Source: Galeopsis tetrahit (lineage: Eukaryota > Streptophyta > Magnoliopsida > Lamiales > Lamiaceae). Taken from it: 64,000 nt of DNA. Each line of letters starts with the position of its first letter. Within the stretch, counting starts at the first letter, position 1. Below the pieces are notes generated by a model, which worked only from the letters and a program-made list of their open reading frames with translations, was not told where the DNA came from and ran no database searches. The DNA lies in contig OY776134.1 of the NCBI GenBank assembly GCA_963675135.1, forward strand, positions 70,231,643 through 70,295,642, written 5' to 3'. A program made the position numbers and the translations under genes. Positions 36,321-48,404 of the stretch are shown here, piece after piece.

Positions 36321-38515
36321 ATGAGAAATTCATCAGTCACTGGTAGGATTTTACAGCTGAGATGTTCAAGAAAATTTTGCTCTTCTTCGACTCTCTTTTC
36401 TCATATGCATGACCCAAAACCGGGCCTTTATAGCATTCTTCAAGGCTTCAACAGCAGGTGTATTTCTCTGAAACCCACATCATATTTTGCTTCTTTGACC
36501 CCTTTTCGCCAGTTACATGCTGCTAATTCTACCACTGATGAAACACTCCAGGAGACAATCGATGGTACACTCTTGGTTTGATTCTTTTTTGTTTATTTTC
36601 TGTGCGTACCAAGTGTTTGATATTTTGTCTCCACGGTGTTTTGAGGTTTCTTTTGAATGGTAACTAGTTTTACCTTTGTTGTGGTTCCCTTGCCATGAAT
36701 TTCAGTAGCTTGTAAATTTTTTAAGACTAATTCATATTAGGCGCGAAAAAGTTGGAGAGGAATGTAGAGGAAGAAATTTGGATTTTACTTCGATGTATGT
36801 TTGTTATAAGGTTGCTTGTATGTTTATATACTTCGCCATCCAGTTGCTAAGGTAGAATAAACAGCTTCCATGGATGATCTATCCATATGAATATTGCCTC
36901 GTGTTGTAGATATTAATTTAGCTATATCACTCAATGCTCCTTGGATTCTCAAGGTCAAATGTATTCAAGCAATCATGGAATTTAAGTTGTTCTTCTCTCC
37001 TTTCATCAAACCCAATTCTGTTGTCAGATTTTAACTTTATTTTCATTGATGCATTTTATGTACCTGTAAAGCTTCAGATGATTCTAATGGAGAAGTGGAA
37101 CCAATTGATACATGGGAGGAAGAAGATGAAGCCGAACCTGAGGTGTGACTTGATGTTTGTTATTTTGCTGGGATATTGCCTCTTTAGCTCTTAATTTACA
37201 TAAGATTATAAAAACTTTAGGTTGGTGATGGAGGCGACGGTGGTGGAGTTGCCCTGCAAAATTGCGATTGGGGTGAGAGAGCATTATCAATAGCCCAAGA
37301 AGTATTGCTGGAGTTTGGTGAAGATATGAAGCTTTATGCATTCAAAACTTCTCCTCGAGGGTACATTTATGTGAGACTAGATAAACTTTCAAATGAGTAA
37401 GATTTTTGTCCCATCAGTCTTACATTTTTCTATATTAGACATGCATTCGTTAAGACGAATTATCGGTTATGAGTTATGATAATTTTCTAGTGTTGTATCT
37501 GCCTTAAATCAGATACGGGTGTCCCAGCATGGAGGAGATTGAATCTTTCAGTCGCTTATATAAGAAAAAACTGGATGAAATTGGTGAAAGTGGAGAAATC
37601 CCTGATGATTTAGCTCTGGAAGTAATCCTTCAACTGACTCTATTTTTTGTCATTTTCACATTCTTATGATTTAATGGATCAGCTGATTTCGTTTAACATT
37701 TTCTTGGGATATTACTTTCTTCTGAAGGTATCAAGCCCTGGTGTGGAGCGGCTACTGAAAGTACCCGATGACCTGTTGAGGTTCAAGGAAATGCCGATGG
37801 TTATCAACTATTTGGAAGATACAAATGTAAGAAGCCAAGAAAAGAAAGGGGTGTTCTTTGTGGACTCTGTTGATACAGAATCAGAATGCTGTGTTTGGAA
37901 GTTGGCAGACGTGAGGGAGAATCGAGATCCTGAAGCTAAGGGAAGACCAATGAGCCGCAAACAGAAAGACGCTAGGCTAAAACTACCGTATGCTTTGATT
38001 AAACGGGTAACTTTTTATATCAGTTACTAGTAACTAGTAAGTGAGGAAGTATATGATTCTTGCTTGCATCATTCTTGGTATTTTGAGTGAAAGATTCATG
38101 ATACTTGTGCAGATAATAACAAAAGGTTTTTTGTGTTTCATTTGATTTGTCAATGATTATTTCTCCACCATTCTTCATACAAGCTCCTGAGAGTTGCCTA
38201 AATCATTGTTACCAGTAGACTCACACTCATATTTACAAATTTTATCTGATAACAGCCTATTAAGTGTGATTTCAATGCAAATTTTGTCTGATTCCTAAAG
38301 TATCGTTCACAATGTAATTGGAAGTATTCGGTAATCCTCAATATCCTGTCGATTACAGAGAAGATAAAACGTAAGCAGAGACTGATAGTGTGAACAATCA
38401 GACATTTTTTCCAGTAGCTATGCCTGAATATAAAGTTGATTGAAATGCCATTTGCTATTTTGAACTCATGCATTATGATGAACAATAACAGGAGTTGTGT
38501 TTATATGACGATTAG
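36321..38515 (+). CDS. Organellar RimP-like ribosome maturation factor (UPF0090)
   Basis: Bacterial RimP binds the 30S ribosomal subunit during assembly; plant nuclear copies are expected in plastids or mitochondria. Predicted exons: 36321-36564, 37078-37142, 37221-37396, 37513-37621, 37728-38006 and a 24-base terminal exon 38492-38515; 298 residues. The N-terminus (MRNSSVTGRILQLRCSRKFC, then Ser-rich) looks like an organellar transit peptide, followed by an acidic linker (TWEEEDEAEPE). The RimP core is clear: ALSIAQEVLLEFGEDMKLYA, YIYVRLDKL, and the family signature EVSSPGVERLLKVPDDLLRF. The ATG at 36321 is the first good start; an upstream TTG-led extension is not supported. The last exon (coding ELCLYDD then stop) is the least certain part; alternatively the frame reads through the donor to a stop at 38028. 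In Arabidopsis a UPF0090 gene lies beside SIK1, from memory. Confidence 0.85.
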
Positions 38516-41500
38516 GGCGTATTTGGTAGCCCTTATAACACCACGTTAGTTTAGTTAACACGAGAATCACGTGTTTGGTAGCAGGGTCATAATTCACTTG
38601 GGACTGGGAATCCATTCATGTTCGACATGTGAACTTATGTCTTTTTCTTTTAATATACAACCTTTATTCGTCTGTCCATATTCTTAAGTCCGTGTTTCGG
38701 TTTAATCATCCATGAATCCTCTCAATTTCTTTTGATAAATTCTTTGAAAATTTTGAAGAAAAATAGACACACTATGGGTCCATATATTTCTGAAATTACA
38801 AGAAATTTATCTAACGAAATGAGAATGACACAAATCTTGTCCATAATTGTTTTAATTATTAATGTTGTTGATTCAATTATTTTAATTTTTGTTGTACCCG
38901 GACTTTATATTTTTCATTCCGTTTAGTACTCGATCAAACCAGTTACTATATGTTTGAATTTTTTTATTCTAATTATAATTTCAATTTGAAAAGTAAATTT
39001 ATATTCTTTTGTATTTACACGTGTAAAATATTAAAAAAAAAAAAACTTTACTATTATTGAATACAATTAATAATTGAACAAAATAATTCTTTATATTTAA
39101 TGAAATTTAATAATATTATTTTTCATCCGCATATTACGCCGGACCTTTTTTATTTTTTACGTACTAGTAATAATATAAAAATGAAAAGTGGTAACTTAAT
39201 TGAATGGGTTTAGTAGCTAAAAGTTGAAAAGAATTCCGATTGACATGACGAGGCCTGATTGTGACTTGTGAGACCCTTTTTCGACTTTCTGGGCCCCATT
39301 CTGCCAGCCACTGTGGCACAATAATTACCATTTTAACGTGTATTATATTTTCGTACGAAATATGATCAAATATAAAATAGAATATGATTGAAAAATATAA
39401 AATAATAAGTATGTTAAAATAGAATATGAAATTTTTTGTCGAACATTTCGTGTAAAAAAGAAAAGTGACGTACTTATAAGTATGGAAATGTAACGGACAT
39501 GCAATATTACCATAAAATTAGAAGAGATTCAAAAAAAAAAAAAATTGTGAATCAAAAGCAGATTAAACAAAATTGCACAAATCAAACATAATTTTGACAA
39601 ATATATGTTACTGTGTAAAGATATTTGCAATAACACATATTTTCACTTTATAAAACGATCATATAAACCTTTTTTTTGTTCGCCTGTATACTACGGAGTA
39701 TTTATGTTAGAGGATTCATTCAACTTGATTTAAATTCTCCTGGATTGTTTTTTCCTTTTTTTTTTTTAATCTAAAATATTTTACCTTTCGGGGCTATTTT
39801 GGACTATCTGACATTTTGGCCATGCAACTTGCAACAAGCTTGGGGAGAATTTTGGATAAATTAGTAATTATTTCAAGATACAAAAACTTGGACCTACTCC
39901 AATTTATCAAGCTCAATCCCCAACTTATTTTAATTTTTAAAGATATGATTGTGCATTAGAGAGCCAATTCAATTATTATTTGAGATTTTTTAGAATTACC
40001 AAATATACCTATATTTTACATAAATCATAGTAACATCGTTTGAAATTTATACAAATTATTAAAAGAATATTTGGAAATTCTTGGAATTTTTCAATTTACA
40101 TATATATGAAAGGAAAGAAAATTATGGTCTATGTATATTAAACATTATTAATTGTTTTATTAAATTACATTATTTCATTCGTATGCTAGAAATTGGATAG
40201 ATTTGTTTCATTTTATACACAGCAAAAATTTAGGAGTATTTAATATGATTGAAATTCTAAAATTTTCTTATTTTCCCCTATTATAGGAGTACAATGTTAT
40301 CTCGTAATATTTTTCAAATTTTATCCATATTTTTTAATTTTTTTCGAAATTCTCTCGATATTTTATTCAAATTAGACTCGATATTGTTATCAATTTTTTT
40401 TTTTCAAATATTGTGATGATATTTTTCTTCTAAATTTCAATTTTGATCAACACAAAAATTGAGAATATTTTCTTCGTTTACCAACTTTATATTAAAATGG
40501 AAGAGATTTTGTCTCTGGTTTAAGAGATATTGATGTTATAAATGGCGGAAAAAAGGTGGGGGCTTCTTCTCTTTCCTCGTACGATTGGTTTATGGATAAA
40601 AAGTTAAAAACCCACACAAGAAAGACCCTTTTCATAAGAAATATTGTGATGCATTTTCATGGAATCTTGCATCTTTTGCTTTTCACTCATCACACTCACT
40701 CACGCACTCAACAAACAAAGACTTGTTTTTTAAGTCGTTGTAGAATAATTATTGACTTGGAAATAAAGTGAGTCTCCTTAAAACAGACCAATCAGTGAGT
40801 GAAGTTGTGTTTTCTTCTTCTTGAAGTGATCATTCATGGATTCTTGAAGTGTAATCGTCAAACAGTTTCAACTCCCCACGTTTTCTTGGTAAACCCCTCT
40901 TTCCCCCAAATCCCTTTTCTTACGGAGGTAATGGCCTAATGGGACACTGATTACTATATATTCTTGGGATTTTCTTGTGAGTTAAATGTATATCTGATGA
41001 ATGCCCTTTTTTTATTGTGTATTGTCTTCTAAAGGATCTTTTTTCATTGATCGTACATGAAAGATTCAGTGTGATTGTGAACTAGTTTCAACTTCCCCCT
41101 TTACTCTCTTGTTTCAACTGGTTAGGGGTTTTTTACTGTAAAATTTAGTGAACTTACATTCACTTTTCTTGGATCACCCTTTTTTCATTGTCATATTGTT
41201 GTTTTGGAAGTAGGTTAGAGGCTGCTGCTTTGGAAGCAGAATCTGGTTCTTGCAAAATCTTTTGCTGATACTTTGAGTGAGAATAATCTTTAATTTCTTA
41301 ACATCAACTTAGAGTACTTATTTTGTTTGTTGTTGTCGTATGGACTAAACTTACAGTGATTCATGGGCTCAATATCCACATGTAAACAGTTTATATACTC
41401 CCTCCCGTAATTAACTTTCACATGTAGGTGAACGCATAAAGTTTTGTAAACCTTTATGCGTAAAGTAAAGAAAAGTGCTGACTTGTGTCTTGTGTGTACT

Positions 41501-41552
41501 ATCTAATGAATGATTCCTATTTCTTGATCTAAGAGCAGTTGGATTCATCAAA
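38516..41552. other. AT-rich gap and RDR1 leader region
   Basis: Three kilobases with no recognisable gene. It starts at a phrase TTAGGGCGTATTTGGTAGCC (38511), typical of MITE ends. Long A/T runs occur at about 39030, 39530 and 40400. RDR1 probably has a non-coding leader exon near 40790-40890, ending at a GGTAAACC donor, and a leader intron running to about 41538. A truncated Stowaway-type end lies at 41397-41510. Confidence 0.45.
41397..41510. mobile_element. Truncated Stowaway-type MITE end
   Basis: Starts CTCCCTCCCGTAATTAACTT TCACATGTAGGT after TA. It is similar to the left end of the element at 51971 (TTCAATTATGAATAACTTTTACATGTAGGTAAA). No matching right end was found, so it is a decayed or truncated copy, within the RDR1 leader intron. 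Confidence 0.5.
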
Positions 41553-44500
41553 ATGGTAAAGACAATTCAGCTGTCAAGCTTCCCTAACCTTGTTGAAGCT
41601 GATAAGGTTAAGAAGTTTTTGGAGAATTACACAGGGCAAGGGACTGTGGTTGCTTTAGAAGTGAAACGAATGAAACGCGGTTGTAGAGCATATGCTAGAG
41701 TTCAGTTTTCGAATAGCAGGTGTGTTGAGATCATTATGGATCTGGCTGCAAGCGGCTTATATTATGGCTCTACTTATTTGAAGGCTTTCACCGGCGATTC
41801 AGACATAACACGCGATCCTCGAACGTATGTGCATGAAATGGAGGGCATAACATTGAATTTTGGATGCCAGATATCAGAAAGTAAATTTTGTGTGCTGTGG
41901 AAGGGGTCAAATGTTAGTGTTAAATTTGGAACAGGGCTGAAAAAAATGCACTTCCATTTCACATATGATTCAGCTGATTACAGGCTTCAGCTCTCCTATG
42001 AAAATATATGGCAGATTGTGTTGTTTAATGCACGTGGTCAAACATCAAAGTTTCTTCTCATACAGGTGCATTTAAATTATTTTACCTTGATTTTGTTATC
42101 ATAGCCACTTTCCTTATCTGCTGTTTGCATAAGTGATATAATGTCTATCTTGCATATAGAACGTATTTTGTCGTCGATTATTGCCACGATTGCTTCCTTT
42201 TTTGTTTCATGGCCAAGAGAATCATATAAGCAAAAGATACATGTTAGATTTCGGGTTATACTTTATGTTGTTTTAGATGCACGTAATATGCTCGAGCGTC
42301 CGAATTTTAGTTACTTAAGTTTTCACACCATAGAACAATGACTCTATGAAGAGTTCTTGAAAATCCACTATATATATGAAAACTAAAATGGAAACTGATA
42401 TATTTATCTCTTACCCATTAGCTATTTGGTGCGCCTCGAATATACAAGAAGCTGAATGGTTCCATTTATAGCTTTTTCATGGAAGCTCAAGACGAGCAGT
42501 GGGTCAGAACAACGGACTTCACCCAATCGTGCATTGGACAATCGTCTGGTATGTGTCTCCAACTTCCTGTTGGCATGAGACTTCCAAATTTCAGAGACAA
42601 TTTTGCATACTACAAGGAAAGTGAAACCGCCCTTGTTTTGGAGAATGGGGTCTCATTCTCTGAAAACCTGCCTCTAGTTCCGATTGTGAAACCTCCTCGA
42701 GGGCTTGAATTGCCATATGAATTACTGTTCAAGGTTTGCAGTTTGGTCCAAACTGGCTGTCTTCCAGGGCCCAAGTTAGGGACAAATTTCTTTCAGTTGG
42801 TCAATCCGACGATGTTTGACAAGAAATACATTGACCATGCACTTGAGAAGCTCTACTATCTGAAGGATTGCTGCTATGATCCTGTAGCATGGCTCGTTGA
42901 ACAGTATCAGAATTACCGAACATTCAAAGAGGTACCAAAATCTCCTTCTATTTGTTTAGACGAGGGTCTGGTATACGTTCGTAGGGTTCAAGTAACTCCA
43001 ACCAAAGTGTATTTTGGTGGGCCAGAAGTAAACATGTCAAATCGTGTGTTACGCCACTTTAATGAACACATTGATAATTTTCTTCGTGTTTCATTTGTGG
43101 ATGAGGAGTGGTCCAAGTTGTTTTCAACGGATTTAGTCCCGAGGGTAGCTGACAAGAGTAGAACAAAGCTCTACGAGAGGGTGCTTACAACACTGAAGGA
43201 CGGCATAAAAATAGGGAACAAGAAATTCGAGTTTCTTGCATTTTCCTCGAGTCAATTACGAGACAACTCCCTATGGATGTTTGCTCCGACTGCTGATCTA
43301 GATGCTGATGGTATTAGGCAATGGATGGGCAACTTCAGTAACATAAGAAACGTGGCAAAATATGCTGCCAGGCTCGGTCAATCCTTTGGTTCGTCTAAAG
43401 AGACATTAAGTGTTGGTGAGAATGAGTTTGAAAAAATCCCTGATGTAACAAATGGAACCAAATATACTTTTTCTGATGGGATAGGGAAGATATCAGCTGG
43501 ATTTGCTGAGAAAGTTGCTATAAAATGTGGAATTAAAGGCTCTATGCCATCGGCTTTCCAGATAAGGTATGGTGGCTACAAAGGGGTCGTTGCAATCGAT
43601 CCCAACTCATCAGTGAAGTTATCGTTGAGACCAAGCATGTTAAAGTATGAGTCTGACAACACGAAACTCGACGTTCTTTCATGGAGCAAATACCAGCCCT
43701 GTTTCTTGAATCGTCAAATCATTACACTTTTGTCGACTCTCGGGGTCAAGGATCATGTCTTTGAGAAGAGACAAAGAGAAGCTGTAGCTCAGCTGGATGC
43801 TATTTTAGTTGATCCCCTAAAAGCTGAGGAAGCTTTGGATTTGATGTCTCCAGGAGAATACTCCAACATCCTGAAAGAGTTGTTAAACTGTGGGTATAAG
43901 CCCAATGTGGAACCATTTCTGTCAATGATGCTGCAAACATTTCGGGCATCAAAACTACTGGACTTAAGGACGAAAGCAAGAATCTTTCTCCCACAAGCAA
44001 GGCAAATGATGGGATGTATGGATGAAACCGGGACTTTAGAATATGGGCAGGTGTTTGTGCAATTTTCTGGTGCTGTGACGTATGCATCGTCTCGCTATAA
44101 TCATGTTATTCAGGGAAAGGTGGCTGTTGCTAAGAATCCATGCTTGCACCCTGGTGATGTTCGTGTCCTAAAAGCCGTTGATGTCCTAGCATTGCGTCAC
44201 ATGGTGGACTGTGTCGTCTTCCCACGAACAGGACCAAGGTAAACTCGAAGATTTTAGTCCTGTGTCGTGTATTTTATGCTTTATGTTGTAGACTAACCCT
44301 GTAATGAACAACAGGCCCCATCCAAATGAATGTTCTGGGAGTGATTTAGATGGAGACATATACTTTGTTTGCTGGGACCAAGACTTGATTCCCACAAAAC
44401 AGTTTGCACCAATGAATTACGACCCTGCTCCAAACGCATTACTCGATCACGAGGTGATGATTGAGGTACGTTGATTAAGAAAACGAAAACAATGTTGAAT

Positions 44501-45384
44501 TCACATTCAGGCATAGCTACTGGAAAAAAAGTCTGACTGTGTTTTATCTTGTTATGTGTAATCTGCAGGAAATTGAGGAATACTTCACCAATTACATTGT
44601 GAATGACAGTTTAGGAATAATTGCCAATGCACATACTGTGTTTGCTGATAAGGAGGTGGATATGGCTTTGAATCAGAACTGTTTAGAGCTGGCTAGGCTC
44701 TTCTCCATAGCAGTCGACTTTCCAAAAACCGGTGTGCCTGCAGAAATCCCTCCTCATTTACGAGTGAAAGAATACCCCGATTTCATGGACAAGGCCGACA
44801 AGACAAGCTACATTTCTAAACGAATAATCGGGAAGCTTTTCAGGGAAGTCAAAGATATATCCCCTTCTGCAGTCTCTTTCCAATCCTTCACAAAGGAAGT
44901 CGCAAGAAGGTCGTACGACACAGATATGGAATTCGATGGATTCAAAGACTACATCGATGAGGCCTTTGACTTCAAAATGGACTATGATTACAAATTGGGC
45001 AACTTGATGGAGTATTACGGGATAAAAACGGAGGCTGAGATACTGAGTGGGAGTATCATGAGAATGTCCAAGACTTTTGATCGGAGGAAAGACGCAGAGG
45101 CGGTGGGGGCTGCTGTGAGGTCGTTGAGGAACGAAGCAAGATCGTGGTTCAGGAGAGGAAGCGAAACACATGATTTGTATGCCAAGGCTTCAGCCTGGTA
45201 TCACGTGAGTTATCATCCCGATTATTGGGGTTCATACAATCCGGGATTGAAGAGAGATCATTACATCAGTTTCCCCTGGTGTGTTTACAACATGCTTGTG
45301 CAGATCAAGAAGGAAAATTCAACAAAGCCTGCTAATATATCATCACTTAGCAGACAGTTATCACATCGTATGGTTATCAGGTAA
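41553..45384 (+). CDS. RDR1: RNA-dependent RNA polymerase 1 (RDR1)
   Basis: Makes double-stranded RNA from single-stranded templates for secondary siRNA production in plant antiviral and stress silencing. It is a host gene, induced by salicylic acid in studied plants. Four coding exons: 41553-42065, 42422-44238, 44315-44465, 44569-45384. These give 1098 residues, close to the usual 1,110-1,120. An RRM-like N-terminal domain (MVKTIQLSSFPNLVEADKVK) precedes the RdRP core. The catalytic loop DLDGD is intact at residues 787-791, split from the preceding ECSGS only by an exon boundary upstream. Other conserved blocks are FSDGIGKIS and FPRTGPRPHPNE. The C-terminal SWYH-type region (ASAWYHVSYHP) is also present. 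There is no internal stop, frameshift or insertion. The ATG is the first in frame and matches the family start. Confidence 0.97.
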
Positions 45385-45778
45385 AATTTGTAAAAATGAC
45401 TCTAGTAACATCTCTCTGAGTGTGTGTGAATGTGTGTTAGAGAGGGATTAAGTTTGCTTTCATCTATCTTAGGCTGTTTCTTTATTTCAAACTTTGTACC
45501 AGACCATGTCCTAATGGTGATTTTTAAGTGAAATTCAGCACAAAATGCAGCCTGGATCCATCAATATTTTCCATTATCCTATAAGCATCATTCTATGTGA
45601 AATGCATGTTCCAGTTAACACCATTGATCTCGATATATTTCCACGATACTTGCAAAAAAATATGACACCGGATATAACTAGACTATCACAACCAAGAGTT
45701 ATTTCATCCGAACACCTGTGAATCGAACAGCGTACATGCAGGAAAGAGAATAAGATGCATGAAGCAAGAAGATCATGT
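45385..45778. other. Convergent 3' ends of RDR1 and FLN2
   Basis: About 390 bases between opposing stop codons, holding the 3' UTRs of both genes. No other feature is recognised. Confidence 0.5.
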
Positions 45779-47939
45779 TCATGAGGTTGATGAAGGCACT
45801 AAGGTTCTGTATTCCTTTTCCGTTACAGATCTTATACCGTGAGGATCTGCATCGACTTCCATCCCTTCTTTTGCAGGGTACCCTAATTCTCGCGCTTGTA
45901 GCCATTGATCTACAACACCGCAGCTTATTGCATACTTCGCTGTATGCTCCAAGAACCCTTTATCGCACACAAGATGTGGCTGAACACTCTGCATTCTCAT
46001 CAAACCTGAAGCAAATTAACAAACCAAATCTCTTTTTTAATTTACAGAAACAAACATCAAACATGTATTTTAAGCTTTAAGGGTAGTCTGGTTACCTGCA
46101 ACAATGCCATCTCCAGATGCAGACATGTCGGAAGTATAAGGAGTGATGGGAGCATCTTCCATTCCTAGTACAGCACCGTTGTGTTCCTTAGTGTAGTAAT
46201 GTATCTTAGAAGTTCCGTTTGTCACGAACAAAACCTTGAGGTTTTCATGCCATAACTGGGACACAACTTCTGGTGAATAATGAGTGAACTTGGATTTATC
46301 ATTATCTCTGGTGTCGAATCTTTCTGTTGGTGTTATTCCACAAAGAAATTCCAGCTCTTGCTTTGTGACCTCAATGATATCAGATAGATTCCAGAATCTC
46401 TGTATGAACATCTTGGTTTCTTCACTGGTCTGCCAAAGTGGAAACGGAAGATTGACATCATAAAAGACGACGTTTCCTAGCTTTTTGGCAATCTTGATGG
46501 CTTGTAACGTTGTTGATCTCATATTTCGATCAAGGAGGCTGAATGTGTTGAAGTAGAACATCTTCGCCTGAATGATTAATCGCTTGTTTGTCAGAAAACA
46601 TAGAATTAAATGTAAGAAAGCATAAACTTCATGAATCAAAGCTAAGACATATGACCTCTCTCAACACATCAATATTAATCTCAGACGGTGTTAAGCAATC
46701 CTCAGTACACGGTTTGACACTAGTCATCTTCAAGCCACCTCTCTTACCCATTTTCATACGAGACACACCCGTTGCTTTATTATCATCAATGCGCACTGAT
46801 CTGGTTTGTACATCACTGGTGTTTAGATAATATAACAACGAATGACCCCAGGAATCATCCCCGAGTTTGCCCATAAACGCAACTTTTCCTCCCAAACTTG
46901 CAAGAGCTACCGCAACATTACTTGCACTTCCTCCAGAAGCCCTAACAAATTTCTCAGGCGCCCACAGGACATCCTTCTTTCTCTCATGGATTTCATGGTC
47001 AAAGAGTCTGTTAGCCGGTCGTCCTGCTGGCACAAAACCATGTTGTACTGCACCAAAACAGCAAACTAGGGGTGGCCATCCATACGTAAAGCTTATATCC
47101 TCTCCATCATCTATGTCAAGCTCTAGTTCTTCTTCGTTGTCTTCATCGATAAACGATGGAAACGCATCCTTCTCTCCATCACTAAGTTCTGACTCACTCT
47201 CCACGCCATCAGCCTTTTTCTTACGCGTTCTTGGCCTTGCAACCTTCTTAGGACTCTTTTCTTCGGTGGTTTCAGTCGTCGATTGAGCTGCACATAATAC
47301 GAATTGATCAAATGAATCAACATTAGGGAAACTTACACTATACTAATCCAATTTAGTAAAGATTTAACCTTTTTTACGGGTTCTGGGTCGGGTTTTCTTT
47401 AAAACCTCAGACGAGGCTAGCGTTTCCTCGTCTCTAACACTGTCAATGACTGAAGATTCTTCATCTGAAGTCTCATCAGCTACTTTTTTCCTAGTTCTAG
47501 CAGAAGCTCGTTTACTTGTTCTACGAGTTTTCTTCTCTACACTCACTGCTTCTCCATCTGATACCTCCTGAGCTAATGAATCAGTTGTTTGGTCCCTCGA
47601 GACTGCCATAATTACTTTTCTATTTAATCTATAGTCTTGAATTTTCACTAACTTCATACAATGAAAAGTGTTTACATTTAAGTGCCACCTATGTATCCTG
47701 CACAAAACCACAAAGTAACAAAGCCCTCAATACTCTTACATTCAAACTACATTCAATTCCAACTTATGCAAGAAACAAAAGAATTATCCTAATTGTATAA
47801 AACAAGCAGTCCCACAAATTCTTCTGATTATATGTAAGATAAGCTAATCTATCAGTTAAGGACTAATAAAATGGAAAGAAAGAGATTAAGACAATAACCT
47901 GGGCATCAACGAAAACTGTGTGAAAGACATTGAAGCCAT
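45779..47939 (-). CDS. FLN2: Fructokinase-like protein FLN2 (plastid, pfkB family)
   Basis: pfkB-family protein associated with the plastid-encoded RNA polymerase complex; FLN1 and FLN2 act in transcription and chloroplast development rather than as sugar kinases. Exons in transcript order: 47939-47899, 47697-47369, 47287-46656, 46567-46096, 46005-45779; 566 residues. The short first exon (MASMSFTQFSLMP) and following basic residues form a transit peptide. Next comes a highly charged region with repeated RxRTRKK and acidic Ser-rich segments. The kinase fold starts at VCCFGAVQHGFVPAGRPA and includes GGSASNVAVALASLGG and GKLGDDSWG. The pfkB C-terminal signature, normally DTxGAGD, reads DMSASGDGIVAG, so the anion-hole residues are altered although Asp is kept. 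It is head-to-head with HPPK/DHPS, 465 bp between start codons. Confidence 0.93.
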
Positions 47940-48404
47940 TGCATAAAAATTCTCTAAACCCACAAATTCTTGAAGAGGGGTTTAGGGGAGAGAGAGAGGC
48001 CAGAGACAAAAACCGACGGAAGAGTGAAAGAAGTAGATAATTTGATTTTATGAATTTTTAATATTTTAGACTTTTTAGTAGCTGAAAAGTGAAAATCTTG
48101 GAATTATGAAATGACTGTTCTAACCCTTTCACCCGATATTGCCCCTAGGTTTCAAGTTTACTGCTCAGTGCTCAAATCCAATTCTAAAAAGCTTTTCTTG
48201 ATTGAGAAATTTCAATGTCTTCAGGTAAGCAAATATATCTGCTAAAATCTTGGTGGGTTTTTAACACTTGTTTCATAAACTATGATTAATATTGTTTTTA
48301 GTTGTTAGTCCTTTTTTGATTCTGCGTGATTGAAGATGTGCATAATTTCAGAGGTCTTGCTGAATCAAAGAGAATAGAGCACTGGGTCTTGTGAAATTTC
48401 TTGG
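47940..48404. promoter_or_regulatory. Shared divergent promoter of FLN2 and HPPK/DHPS
   Basis: Only 465 bp separate the two start codons, which point away from each other. It contains a candidate spliced leader for HPPK/DHPS: a first exon ending TCAG/GTAAGC at 48224, and an acceptor at 48351. A (GA)-rich patch near 47990 lies on the FLN2 side. Promoter function is inferred from position only. Confidence 0.55.
48215..48377 (+). promoter_or_regulatory. Intron-spanning upstream ORF in HPPK/DHPS leader
   Basis: ATG at 48215 gives MSS, is interrupted by a candidate intron 48225-48351 (GTAAGC...TTTCAG), and continues to a TAG at 48375-48377. The spliced upstream ORF would encode about 11 residues (MSSEVLLNQRE) and end 27 bases before the main ATG at 48405. 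The splice sites look good; transcription is not shown. Confidence 0.5.

Noticed and set aside
46588..47286. Plus-strand open frames over FLN2 exons
   Set aside because: Antisense shadows of the pfkB coding exons without domains or splice support.
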